64,000 bases of DNA from DASRDB01 sp035652815 (GCA_035652815.1 DASRDB010000003.1:496001-560000), one strand, 5' to 3'; numbered from the stretch's first letter, positions 18,398 through 26,872 are shown. The notes: generated by a model not told the origin, from the sequence alone. A program made the numbers and translations.

Positions 18398-21300
18398 ATG
18401 ATTACGTGGTTCATACCCCCACGCCGCCCGCTTGAACAAACTGCGCCTCCCGATAAGGAGATCATCGATGCGCTAGAGGCGATGCTTTCCATCGAATCAC
18501 CCAAAATGTTGCAGCAAATATGCCTGAAGCGCCAGCCAACTTTACGCGATGAAAGAACCCTCAGCATTCTCTGCCTGACCATCGCCCAGGAGCGAGTACA
18601 GGAAAACAGCGACACGGCTGAAACACTGCTCGATCTGTTCGATCTCCTGCTTTATCTTGAGCAGCAGGGGCTGGATTCGCTGCTTGCCGGGCTATCTTCT
18701 GAAGAGGAACCTCCCGAGTCTGCGGAAGACGAACAAACGATACTTCGCAAAATTGCCTTGCACACTCGCGCTTTGATCCATGTTACCCGGACCACCCATC
18801 CTATGCTCTGGGCCGAACTACGTAGATGGCGCGCAGATTACTATATGCGCCTCGCTCCTTTACGCGCATCAGACGCGAACCTGGAGCGAGCGATTCTCGA
18901 TTATGACGCGGCCCTGACCGTTCTTACACAGGACAGAACACCGGAGCTATGGGCAAAAGCGCATATGGGGCGCGGGCTGGCTTACAAAGAACACTCATTA
19001 GATGAGCAAGGAAACAATCTTGAGCAGGCCATCCTCGATTATACCGACGCCATGCAGGTCTATACGCTCAAAAAGGCCCCGTTAGAATGCGCCGCGTTGC
19101 TGGTAGAACGCGGACTGGCTTATGGTTATCGAAAACAAGGCAACCACAATGACAACCTGAAACTGGCGCAGATGGATTTCGAGGTCGCACTCACAGCACT
19201 CTCGCCTATCGACACGCCCGTTGAGTGGGCTAAAACCTACTTATATCGCCTTACCGCCTACATGGAACGCGAGCAGGAGGACACTCAAATCATAAAATAT
19301 GAACGAGCCATTCGCGAACTGACCACACTATTCGGGGTGATCTCTTTTGAAACTGCCCCCGACGAATGGCTGGAAGCGCTGCAAAAACGCGCCATCTTCT
19401 ATATGGAAGCCAGAGATGAGCATCCTTATGAATATCTTGTCTCGGCCATCCGTGATACTACCGTCTACCTGGAAAAAGCTCCCAAAGATCAAAGAAATGC
19501 CCGGGACCGGGCGCATATGCACCGCATTCGAGCCATTGCCTATTCCGACTACCGGCTCTCAGGTAATCACCTGGAGAACACAAAGCAAGCGCTTAACGAT
19601 TTCAATGACGCGCTCGAAGTCTTCACACGCGAGCAAACACCTGCAGATTGGGCGCTCGCACTTACGGGACGCTCCGCTATTTACCATGACTTCGCCTATA
19701 TGAGTATTGATAGTATTGAGAATCTCAAATGCGCGCTCATCGATCTTAATAACACCCTCGAAGTACTCCAGGAAGAGGATACCCTGGAAGAACGAGGCGA
19801 TGCACTGCTTAATCGCGGCCTTTGTTACATTGAAAGCAGCACCTTTATCAACCACCCCTCATACATTGAATGGGCAATTCAAGACCTTTCTGAGGCCTTG
19901 ACTATCTTCCAGAAGCATAATGATGCCTACAGGCTGGGCCTTGTGTATACAAATCTTTGCTTTGCTTATTGTCAAAGACGGCAGGGATCGCAGGTCAGCA
20001 ATCTCGACACAGCGCTCCAGTATTGCGAGAAAGCCCTTCAATATCTTTCTCCAACCAGAAACCCAACCGATTGGGCTAATGCGATGAGCAATCGTGGTTT
20101 TATACGCACTCGCCATCCACTAGGGGATCGAAAAAATAACCTGGAACTCGCCATCAGTGATTTCGACGAGGCGTTGAAAATCTTCACACGCGAGCGCTAT
20201 CCCCTCGAATGGGCGCGTACTGGCGTAAATCGCGTTCTGGCCTACACCGAGTTATTCCAGCAAACTCATCGAGAGCAGCTTGACAACGCGCTTAATGATT
20301 ACAATGTGTTGCTAGAAATGCTGAACGAGCAGAATGCCCCTCGTTACTGGGCCATAGCCCGCATGAATCGTGGCATCGTTTACCTCCATCGCACATATGG
20401 AGTAGAGGCGGAGAATATCGAACTGGCTCTCGCCGATTTTCACGCTGTACGAAACGTGTTCAATCCAGAAACAACCTTTGAAGATTGGGTACTCATCCAC
20501 ATCAATCGCGGACTGGCATACCGCAGACGCATTCGCGGCAACCCTGAAGAAAATATGGAACTGGCAATCGCGGATTACAAGACTGCTCTACGCGCCCTTT
20601 CTCCAGAACACACTCCCCTTCTATGGGCGCAAACCTGCCTGCATCTCGCCGCCTCTTACCTCGATAGAACTCGTGGTGACCTGACCGAGAACTTCCAGCA
20701 GGTGATAGCCTACAGCAAGGCTGCAATGACGATTTTCACGGGAGATACTGCCCCACGCGAGTATTGTGACTGCCAGCTTATGCTCACTAAGATCTATGAG
20801 CAGCAACAGCGTTGGCAAGACATGCGCCAGGCGCTCGATGAAGTCCGCAGGACCATCAACGGTCTGTTGGAGGCGGCAACAACTGATGCCAAACGACTTG
20901 ATATCATTGCCGAACGCGATTCATTTGCTATCCCCGTTCGCTATGCCAGAGCGGCCCTTCACATGGAACCCCCTGATATCGTTGCTGCTCTCTGCGCCCT
21001 GGAAGAGGGCCGGGCGCAAAATTTTCGCGCCCGGCTGGCTCTCGACGAGATTCATTCAAACACCATCACCGACCCGGCAGCCTGCCAGCGTGCCGAGGCT
21101 TTTCTTGCCGCCCGCAATGCCTGGATTGCCGCCCGACAGCGTATGACGGATACCGAATTTATTAACCTGAATCCCCAGGAGCGGCTTTCTGAATACCGGA
21201 GGAGGCAGGTGAAACTCGAAAATACCTATGCCGTCTTTAAACAGGCCCGTGACGCCATTCGCCAGCATGATGATCCCCAATTCCTTTTGAGTGACATCAA

Positions 21301-22879
21301 GCTAGAAGAGATTGGAAAAGCCTTGCCAACTCCCGGCTCAGCGCTCGTCTACCTTGCTGCGCAGGAGCAAGAAGGCATAGCTTTGATTGTCTGGCGCACC
21401 CCTGAAAGAACGCTTGAGATTGACACCATTCCGCTCCCAAAGCTGACGCGCAAAGCCGTAACCAGACTCGCCATCAGCACAGATGAGCTTCCCCCTGCGA
21501 AATTATCGTGGATCATCGGGGGAATGCAGGAAATGTACTACTTGAGCGGCGGCTACTGGCCGGCGCTCCTCGGTGCTGCCTTCGAAACACTTCTGATATG
21601 GGGAGACAGCATTAGCCAGGCCATGCACAATCTTCCGCTGGACTCCGTTTTTCTCGATGCGCTACAGCAATGGATACATGGCAAAACGCGCCTGTTCTTT
21701 CCACAGCGCCTGCTCAACCTGCCATTTACACACTACACGCTTGAGGAACGTATGGCCTGTGGAGCAGCCTTCAGCCAGGTCGTCATCGATATCGAAATGC
21801 AGCACTCTCTACCCAGGCTGGCTGAAATGGCATTAGATAACGTCGCGGAACACCTGCAAAAGCACAACATTCAAGATGTCACACTGATACCTTATGGGTT
21901 TCTCGGGCTATTTCCCCTACCTGCCGTTCCAGTATGGAACGGGAATGGCGCACGTAAAAGACTGGGAGAACTCTTCATCACCACCATCTCGCCGAGCGCG
22001 CAGGCCAAAGCTGTCTCTCTCGCGCGCGCTCAGGCTCTCGACCGCACAAGTCGTCCCTTGCTTCTCAACGCAGGCAATCCACAACCACTGCCAGCCACTA
22101 TCAGCTCGCTTCCCTACGCGCAGACTGAGGCAGATAGCGTCCGGCGTATCGCAGACGCATATGGCTACAGCAATGTCTGCTACCTGCGACCCCGAGAAGT
22201 GACACGCGAGCGCGTTATCGAAGCATTAGGACAGGCCTGGTACGCACACCTGGCCATTCACGGCCAGTACAACCTCGACCAGCCGCGCAGCTCGCATCTC
22301 ATCCTCGCCGGAAATGAGACCGTCAGCGAGGATAAGCGACATATCTATTTGAGCGAAGCGCTTGACGGCATTGTAAACCTGACTGGACTGCGTCTGCTCG
22401 TCCTCTCAGCCTGCGAAACAGCGCTTATCGATACCGGCAACACGCCGAACGAGATGCTTGGACTGGCGGCAGGCTTTCTACAGGCGGGCGCTGCCGGTGT
22501 CATCGCCTCGCTATGGGCGGTTGACGACCTCGCCACATTTGTATTGATGAGCAAATTTGCCGAACTCTACCTCGATCCGCGCCACTCCAGGCCTCCAGCC
22601 CAGGCCTTAGCTGAGGCCCAACGCTGGCTGCGTGAAGAGGCAACCTATCGCGTCTTGATGACCTACGACCCTTTACAAGAGCTGGCTGAACCGCATCTTT
22701 CACAGAATCGCGGCCTGCCACCGAATCTGCCATCCACATTACGCGGCTTGCGACCCGGTTATAAAAGCGGCCTGGCCCAGTTGCAATTGCAAGCAACTGT
22801 TCAGGCCGCGATAGACCCCGATGCGCTACCATTCGCCAATCCCATCTACTGGGCAGGGTTCGTGGTGACAGGCAGCTAG
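18398..22879 (+). CDS. TPR-repeat CHAT-domain caspase-like protease
   Basis: This 1493-residue protein has a helical N-terminal region (about 1-160), then about 14 consecutive TPR-like repeats of about 46 residues (about 161-807; consensus W-A near the end of one helix, NRGLAY and N-L-E-AI-DY). A linker helix region follows, and then a C-terminal CHAT peptidase (about 1150-1493). The catalytic pair is visible: His in HLAIHGQY near 1287 and Cys in LSACETAL near 1337. The end, IYWAGFVV, is also typical of CHAT. CHAT proteins cleave partner proteins and can act in cell death. AGGAGG lies six bases before the start. It overlaps the convergent gene at 22876 by four bases. It is the likely effector of the cluster. 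Confidence 0.88.
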   Translation: MITWFIPPRRPLEQTAPPDKEIIDALEAMLSIESPKMLQQICLKRQPTLRDERTLSILCLTIAQERVQENSDTAETLLDLFDLLLYLEQQGLDSLLAGLSSEEEPPESAEDEQTILRKIALHTRALIHVTRTTHPMLWAELRRWRADYYMRLAPLRASDANLERAILDYDAALTVLTQDRTPELWAKAHMGRGLAYKEHSLDEQGNNLEQAILDYTDAMQVYTLKKAPLECAALLVERGLAYGYRKQGNHNDNLKLAQMDFEVALTALSPIDTPVEWAKTYLYRLTAYMEREQEDTQIIKYERAIRELTTLFGVISFETAPDEWLEALQKRAIFYMEARDEHPYEYLVSAIRDTTVYLEKAPKDQRNARDRAHMHRIRAIAYSDYRLSGNHLENTKQALNDFNDALEVFTREQTPADWALALTGRSAIYHDFAYMSIDSIENLKCALIDLNNTLEVLQEEDTLEERGDALLNRGLCYIESSTFINHPSYIEWAIQDLSEALTIFQKHNDAYRLGLVYTNLCFAYCQRRQGSQVSNLDTALQYCEKALQYLSPTRNPTDWANAMSNRGFIRTRHPLGDRKNNLELAISDFDEALKIFTRERYPLEWARTGVNRVLAYTELFQQTHREQLDNALNDYNVLLEMLNEQNAPRYWAIARMNRGIVYLHRTYGVEAENIELALADFHAVRNVFNPETTFEDWVLIHINRGLAYRRRIRGNPEENMELAIADYKTALRALSPEHTPLLWAQTCLHLAASYLDRTRGDLTENFQQVIAYSKAAMTIFTGDTAPREYCDCQLMLTKIYEQQQRWQDMRQALDEVRRTINGLLEAATTDAKRLDIIAERDSFAIPVRYARAALHMEPPDIVAALCALEEGRAQNFRARLALDEIHSNTITDPAACQRAEAFLAARNAWIAARQRMTDTEFINLNPQERLSEYRRRQVKLENTYAVFKQARDAIRQHDDPQFLLSDIKLEEIGKALPTPGSALVYLAAQEQEGIALIVWRTPERTLEIDTIPLPKLTRKAVTRLAISTDELPPAKLSWIIGGMQEMYYLSGGYWPALLGAAFETLLIWGDSISQAMHNLPLDSVFLDALQQWIHGKTRLFFPQRLLNLPFTHYTLEERMACGAAFSQVVIDIEMQHSLPRLAEMALDNVAEHLQKHNIQDVTLIPYGFLGLFPLPAVPVWNGNGARKRLGELFITTISPSAQAKAVSLARAQALDRTSRPLLLNAGNPQPLPATISSLPYAQTEADSVRRIADAYGYSNVCYLRPREVTRERVIEALGQAWYAHLAIHGQYNLDQPRSSHLILAGNETVSEDKRHIYLSEALDGIVNLTGLRLLVLSACETALIDTGNTPNEMLGLAAGFLQAGAAGVIASLWAVDDLATFVLMSKFAELYLDPRHSRPPAQALAEAQRWLREEATYRVLMTYDPLQELAEPHLSQNRGLPPNLPSTLRGLRPGYKSGLAQLQLQATVQAAIDPDALPFANPIYWAGFVVTGS

Positions 22880-23589
22880 TGCCCGGCTGGTAACAGGCCA
22901 GAGACGCCCTCCTCACATAAACGCAGCACCTTTTTGTAATAGTCCAGCGCCTTGACAAGATGATCGAGGCCCGCGATGGTCGGAAAGCGCGTATACGCCT
23001 GGCCGAGGGCAACCAATGTTTTGATATGTTGCAGCGGATAGCGCTCGATGGTATACACCTGCAGCGCCTCTTCATAATACCGAATCGCCACCTGCAGGTC
23101 ATAAGTAGAGGGTTGATGGGCATCGAAAAGGAAGAGGCCTGCCAGGATAAACTGCAATTCAGCCATGATAGCGGGCGAAAATGCCTGTTCCATCCGCAAT
23201 TGCGCAAGCGCGCAGCTCAGTTGCAACTTACGCGCCGTAATCTGGCGTTCTGTCCAGCAGGCGCGTTCAGAGGTGCGCAAAGTCTGTTCTATTTCGAGCA
23301 ACCATGCCGGGAGATCAAGTAACAACCCGCCATAACGATTCACATACGCCTCGCGAACCGCCTGGACCGTACCTCCCCGCGCTTTTACCTCACGTAACAG
23401 TTGCAATCGTACCTTTAGCAGTTCCCGTAGTTCCGGCTCGTCATCAAATTGTGGGACGAAGCACTCGAGGAATTCGAGAACCGGTTCATTCAGTAATTCC
23501 AGGTGCGTTTCCAGGTAAATGCGATTTGCGCGATCAAAGCTGGCACTAAGCCAGGGGGCGAGTAACTGATAGCTTTCGGCCATCGACAT
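22876..23589 (-). CDS. Helical TPR-like protein of unknown function
   Basis: This 237-residue minus-strand protein is nearly all helical. The N-terminal half (FDRANRIYLETHLELL and FLECFVPQF) is of unknown type. The C-terminal half (about 130-230) has two or three TPR-like units (AIRYYEEALQVYTIERYPLQ and LVALGQAYTRF), similar in style to the repeats in the CHAT protein. AAGGAGAG lies six bases before the first of two ATG codons. Its stop overlaps the CHAT gene's stop by four bases, so the genes are convergent. It may be a regulator or partner of the CHAT protein, encoded opposite to it. No catalytic motif is visible. Confidence 0.68.
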   Translation of the reverse strand: MSMAESYQLLAPWLSASFDRANRIYLETHLELLNEPVLEFLECFVPQFDDEPELRELLKVRLQLLREVKARGGTVQAVREAYVNRYGGLLLDLPAWLLEIEQTLRTSERACWTERQITARKLQLSCALAQLRMEQAFSPAIMAELQFILAGLFLFDAHQPSTYDLQVAIRYYEEALQVYTIERYPLQHIKTLVALGQAYTRFPTIAGLDHLVKALDYYKKVLRLCEEGVSGLLPAGH

Positions 23590-23609
23590 GACATTCTCTC
23601 CTTCTGGTA

Positions 23610-23663
23610 CAGAGAGCCGCTATGATCCTGCCCATCACTCCCACATGATGGGGAAGCTCTCTG
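23610..23663 (-). promoter_or_regulatory. Nested hairpin in the leader of the TPR-like gene
   Basis: Arms CAGAGAGC (23610-23617) and GCTCTCTG (23656-23663) enclose a second pair, CCCATCA (23631-23637) and TGATGGG (23646-23652). The structure ends about 20 bases before the start codon at 23589 and would form in its mRNA leader. It could modulate translation or bind a regulator. No known riboswitch class is matched. Confidence 0.35.
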
Positions 23664-23702
23664 TCTTGAAAGCAAGAATACATTCCTCGCCCCATACGAC
23701 GT

Positions 23703-23730
23703 AAGTCACAGGGGTGTGACTTGATTTTTT
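23703..23730 (+). terminator. Hairpin with T-run
   Basis: AAGTCACA-GGGG-TGTGACTT forms an 8-bp stem with a 4-base loop and is followed by GATTTTTTT, a factor-independent terminator shape reading rightward. No rightward gene directly precedes it. On the opposite strand it lies just downstream of the 23755-24129 gene, so it may act weakly in both directions. Confidence 0.45.
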
Positions 23731-23754
23731 TCGTGTTTTATGTTATGCGGCCTA

Positions 23755-24129
23755 CTATAGAAGTAGCTTGCGCGAACTGCTAATGCCTTTCTGCGCCTCC
23801 TCGCGCCATACACGCCATGACTCAGTAGCCCGAATATGCTCCTCAACTTGCTCCAACTGGGCAAGCGCCCCTGTAAAACCCTCCAGCGCCTGCCGCCCAA
23901 ACCGGACACGCTCTGCCCAATTCGGTGCGCTATGACTGAGATGCAGCGCCATTGTAGCGCGATCTAACGTATCTAAAGCATGCTCAAAGACGAGATCAAA
24001 CTCTTCTCCATGCTCTTCATCCATGTTCTTACTTTCCCCCCAGGTAGTGCCAGGCCTTTGCTGTTGAAACACCTGTATAATAGTAGGAAATACCTCTTGA
24101 ATAAGAGTTGTAACCTCTTGTGAACTCAT
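23755..24129 (-). CDS. Small helical protein related to the HTH neighbour
   Basis: This 124-residue minus-strand protein is helical. Its last about 60 residues (WAERVRFGRQALEGF..., then ESWRVWREEAQKGI) align by eye with the end of the 24447-25106 protein (EAWKQWQAEAQKRL), with a shared aromatic-W-x-x-W-x-x-EAQK pattern and DRATMA versus DRASMA. The two genes are therefore likely paralogues over the C-terminal part; this one lacks the helix-turn-helix. The ATG at 24129 has no clear ribosome site. A consensus promoter lies about 120 bases upstream. It is perhaps a co-regulator or toxin-antitoxin-like partner, but nothing in the sequence proves this. Confidence 0.58.
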   Translation of the reverse strand: MSSQEVTTLIQEVFPTIIQVFQQQRPGTTWGESKNMDEEHGEEFDLVFEHALDTLDRATMALHLSHSAPNWAERVRFGRQALEGFTGALAQLEQVEEHIRATESWRVWREEAQKGISSSRKLLL

Positions 24130-24148
24130 GACATCTAACAGTACCGAC

Positions 24149-24199
24149 TCAATGGAAACAGTTAGTAGTACCGCCTGTAATATAGAATCTTCCGTTCAT
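24149..24199 (-). other. Possible 16-codon leader ORF
   Basis: Between the consensus promoter and the 23755-24129 gene, AAGGAGG is followed after only two bases by ATG, opening a 16-codon frame (start 24199, stop TGA at 24151-24149). The spacing is too short for efficient initiation, so it may be chance, but a leader peptide in this long 5' region is possible. Confidence 0.2.
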
Positions 24200-24248
24200 G
24201 GCCTCCTTCGTTGCATTTTTAAATAATTTGTAACAACATTTTACATAT

Positions 24249-24277
24249 ATTATACTATTTAGAAAATCGATTGTCAA
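24249..24277 (-). promoter_or_regulatory. Consensus sigma-A type promoter
   Basis: On the minus strand TTGACA (24277-24272) and TATAAT (24254-24249) are separated by exactly 17 bases, a full match to the housekeeping consensus. The -35 box lies inside a short palindrome, GATTGTCAATC. The promoter should drive the gene starting at 24129 after a 5' region of about 110 bases. Confidence 0.7.
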
Positions 24278-24326
24278 TCTTTTTCAAGAAAATATCCAGG
24301 TTTTGCGCCTTTTCCAAAGCATTCAC

Positions 24327-24395
24327 AAAAGTACAGGCAAGGAAGCACTCTACAAAACACTAGAAGGTGTAGAGCGCTTCCTTGCCTGTACTTTT
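24327..24395. repeat. 28-bp inverted repeat
   Basis: Arms 24327-24354 and 24368-24395 (AAAAGTACAGGCAAGGAAGC... and its complement) differ at one base and enclose a 13-base loop. It sits 3' of the HTH gene on the minus strand. It lacks a clear T-run and is longer than usual terminators, so it may be a mobile palindromic element or an mRNA end structure. Confidence 0.7.
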
Positions 24396-24446
24396 CGTTT
24401 CCCCTCCGTCGAAAAAAATTGACGCCTCCCTTGAGAAAACATCACA

Positions 24447-25106
24447 TTACTGGTAGTCTTGAAGTATATCCTCAACCTCCGCAAGTCGCTTCTGGGCCTC
24501 GGCCTGCCACTGCTTCCATGCTTCCATCTGCTTCACTTCACCAGGCGCTTCGTTTAAATGACGTAAAGCAGCAGTATAGCAGACCCGCGCCTGCACCAGA
24601 TACTCAAGCAGCAAACTGTCCGATACTTCTCTGCTCATCTGCTCGGCCATTGAAGCCCGGTCTATCCAGGGCAGGATCGCATCCAGAACTTCCTCGTGAG
24701 AGAGAGCCTGCGCAAATGGAGCTTGATTTCGAATATTCGAGTAGGGTGCCTTACCTTTTTGCATTGCTTGCAAAATATATTTATAGATCTGATCTGCCAC
24801 CTGGTAGGCGCTTTCAAGATATATACGCTCCATGAGCGTTTGCATAATTGAAGTTGCAGGTATGGCAGCCCGGATTCGCATAACTTCCTGAGAAGAGAGA
24901 CGAAAAGTACGTATCACTTTTTGCATATCATCAGGATTTAACATATGATAATTTCCAGGCAGACCCAGTCCTTTGCGCAAACGGTCTATCTGGGCTGATT
25001 GAATACCAGCCTGACGCAAGGCCCAAAGAGTCAAACCTTTGCTGATGAGGACGTTATTCAATTCGCGCGCGAAGAAGTTGATGCAGATATCGTTCTGAGC
25101 CGCCAT
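24447..25106 (-). CDS. Helix-turn-helix protein with C-terminal helical domain
   Basis: This 219-residue protein has an N-terminal region (about 10-85) like an XRE-type helix-turn-helix: LNNVLISKGLTLWALRQAG, then RLRKGLGLP, then a later helix ending SSQEVMRIRAAI. The C-terminal part (about 150-219) is helical and shares the W-x-x-W-x-x-EAQKR pattern with the neighbouring 124-residue protein. GGGAGAAAC precedes the start. It may bind DNA and regulate the local genes or the convergent CHAT cluster. The HTH call is by pattern only. Confidence 0.62.
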   Translation of the reverse strand: MAAQNDICINFFARELNNVLISKGLTLWALRQAGIQSAQIDRLRKGLGLPGNYHMLNPDDMQKVIRTFRLSSQEVMRIRAAIPATSIMQTLMERIYLESAYQVADQIYKYILQAMQKGKAPYSNIRNQAPFAQALSHEEVLDAILPWIDRASMAEQMSREVSDSLLLEYLVQARVCYTAALRHLNEAPGEVKQMEAWKQWQAEAQKRLAEVEDILQDYQ

Positions 25107-25139
25107 GTGTTTCTCCCTTTTCCTCTAAAAGTACACAAA

Positions 25140-25145
25140 ATTATA
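25140..25145 (-). promoter_or_regulatory. Candidate -10 box of the HTH gene
   Basis: TATAAT on the minus strand (25145-25140) lies 33 bases before the start codon at 25106. No good -35 box is found at 16-18 bases (best CATACA or ATACAA), so the promoter may need an activator. Confidence 0.35.
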
Positions 25146-25271
25146 CTTCATTCATTTTCTATTGTATGATACTACAAAATTCAATATTTTTCTACTATTA
25201 CTTGTTGTACCAATAGGCTTCACCTATTAGCGGACGGGCTGCATCCTTACAAAACAGTGCAAATCATCAAT

Positions 25272-25312
25272 AAAAGGCGGCATATGTGGTTCAACATGTA
25301 TGCCGCCTTTTT
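25272..25312. terminator. Hairpin with flanking A and T runs
   Basis: AAAAGGCGGCATATGT (25272-25287) pairs with the imperfect complement ending GCCGCCTTTTT (25294-25312). A-run and T-run flanks make it a possible two-way terminator. It lies between the amidase gene's 3' end and the HTH gene's 5' end, both on the minus strand. Confidence 0.6.
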
Positions 25313-25313
25313 A

Positions 25314-25357
25314 AAGTGCTGGTGATAGGCGTATAATATCGCCCATCGCCAGCACTT
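25314..25357 (-). terminator. Second hairpin downstream of the amidase gene
   Basis: AAGTGCTGGTGATAGG (25314-25329) and CCCATCGCCAGCACTT (25342-25357) are complementary apart from two wobble-type differences. Read on the minus strand it follows the amidase stop by about 30 bases. The next hairpin (25272-25312) follows directly. Confidence 0.5.
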
Positions 25358-25387
25358 ATAGAGGAAAAAAGCTGAAACTACTTCCCG

Positions 25388-26872
25388 TCAAAACCCTGGC
25401 GGGCGTTGAAAACCGCCATGCTCACGTGTTACAAGCCCGGCAAAACGAATAGGAGTGCGATCCTCAAGGTACGGCCCAATTGCCTGCAGGCCAATGGGCA
25501 AACCGGCGCGTGTCAGGCCAACCGGAAAAGCCGTCGCGGGCAAACCACAGAGGGTCGCGATAGCAGGATAGGCGCTTTGCCGGTCATATGGAACGGTCTG
25601 TCCATTGATCCGCAACCAGCGATCTTGCCAGGGCGCGTCCGTATGCTGAAAGGCTGGCCCAATGTTAACTGGCGCAAGCAGTACATCCCAATGCTGAAAG
25701 AAAGCCCGCCATGCCTGCCGGTATACCTCGCGGCGCGCAATCCAGACGATGTAGTCAAAGGCGCTCGCCTCGCGCCCCTCCGCTCCGGCAATCGCAAAGT
25801 TATCACCGGTGGCGCGCAGATCCGCCGCCTCCTTGAGCAAATCGTCTTTGCGGCGGCCAATATTCATCATCACCGAGAGCAAGCGTACATAGAGCAGATA
25901 ATATTCGCGCAGGTCGCCCAATCTTTCAGGCATCACCTCTTCGACACGCGCCCCACTACGCTCCAGCACCTTCACCACCTCTTCCTGCGCCGCTCGAATC
26001 TCATCATCAACAGGCAGCCAGGAGAGCGTGGGGAGAACGGCTACCCGAAAATCGGCCAGCGTTTCATGCCTTGCAGGCGGTAAATGCAGTTGCCACGCGG
26101 CATCCTCGCCCACGTCCGGCCCGGCCATCACATTCAGCGCAAGTTCCAGGTCGTTCGCATCGCGGGCAAGCGGCCCCAGCACAGCCATGGCCGTCGCAGG
26201 ATTCGGAAGCGGCGCGCCCGGAAAATGCCCACTGCGTGGAAGTGCCGTCTCGCTGGGCTTATGCCCATACACGCCGCAAAACGCCGCCGGAATGCGAATC
26301 GAGCCGCCAATATCACTACCTAACTCAAGCGGCGTTAGTCCTGCTGCCAGCGCCGCCGCACCTCCACCGGTGCTGCCTCCCGGCGTATAATCAGGATTCC
26401 AGGGATTTCTGGTGCGCCCATACACAGGATTCACCGCCTGCCAATCACCTGTATAGGGCGGCACATTCGTCTTGCCCATAATTACGGTCCCGGCAGAACG
26501 CATGCGCTCAACGATTCGCGCATCCTTCTCCGGTCGTCGCTGCGCATATCGCGCCACACCCATCGTTCCCGGCAGCCCCCTGACATCAATCGAATCCTTA
26601 ACGGTAATCGGCAGGCCCAGCAACGGCTCGCGCTCTCCCCGCGCCCGCATCTCGTCGGCTCGCATCGCACTTTGCCGCGCCTCCTCTTCATCAAGCACCA
26701 CTATCGCGTTAATCGTCGGATTGTACCGCTCGATGCGCCATAAATACAGGTCTAATAACTCACGCGCCGAAACCTGCTTTGCATCTAAGGCCTTTAATAG
26801 ATCTGTCGCAGAGGCAAAGGCATCAATTTCCTGGCCTTTCCCTGTTTCTATCAGATGGTCCTGGGTACTCAT
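25388..26872 (-). CDS. Amidase-signature family hydrolase
   Basis: This enzyme cleaves amide bonds; its substrate cannot be told. The Ser-cisSer-Lys triad is complete: Lys in PITVKDSID (residue 92), cis-Ser in PGGSTGGGAA (167) and the nucleophile Ser in SDIGGSIRIP (191), 24 residues apart as in GatA. The length of 494 fits the family. I chose the ATG at 26872, with GGAG six bases upstream. A TTG at 26911 would add 13 residues with no ribosome site. It is not beside gatB or gatC, so it is probably not the tRNA amidotransferase subunit. A TATAAT-like -10 box lies at 26931-26926 on the minus strand, with a poor -35 box. Confidence 0.9.
   Translation of the reverse strand: MSTQDHLIETGKGQEIDAFASATDLLKALDAKQVSARELLDLYLWRIERYNPTINAIVVLDEEEARQSAMRADEMRARGEREPLLGLPITVKDSIDVRGLPGTMGVARYAQRRPEKDARIVERMRSAGTVIMGKTNVPPYTGDWQAVNPVYGRTRNPWNPDYTPGGSTGGGAAALAAGLTPLELGSDIGGSIRIPAAFCGVYGHKPSETALPRSGHFPGAPLPNPATAMAVLGPLARDANDLELALNVMAGPDVGEDAAWQLHLPPARHETLADFRVAVLPTLSWLPVDDEIRAAQEEVVKVLERSGARVEEVMPERLGDLREYYLLYVRLLSVMMNIGRRKDDLLKEAADLRATGDNFAIAGAEGREASAFDYIVWIARREVYRQAWRAFFQHWDVLLAPVNIGPAFQHTDAPWQDRWLRINGQTVPYDRQSAYPAIATLCGLPATAFPVGLTRAGLPIGLQAIGPYLEDRTPIRFAGLVTREHGGFQRPPGF

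Larger units (their letters stand above)
24130..24446. other. AT-rich gene-free stretch
   Basis: No protein gene is supported here beyond the doubtful short leader ORF. The stretch holds the long 5' region of the 23755-24129 gene, a consensus promoter (24249-24277) and a 28-bp inverted repeat (24327-24395). Part of it, around 24200-24300, is strongly AT-rich. Confidence 0.7.

Noticed and set aside
18880..20820. Regular repeats that could suggest a CRISPR array
   Set aside because: They are protein-level TPR repeats in an open frame with no conserved DNA repeats or unique spacers.
22500..23207. Minus-strand frame of about 235 codons across the CHAT end and the TPR-like gene
   Set aside because: It overlaps two better-supported genes in other frames, and its product is rich in Arg, Ser and Trp, typical of antisense frames.
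25406..26083. Plus-strand open frame opposite the amidase gene
   Set aside because: The amidase has a complete catalytic triad in the opposite strand; the antisense product is basic and without motifs.
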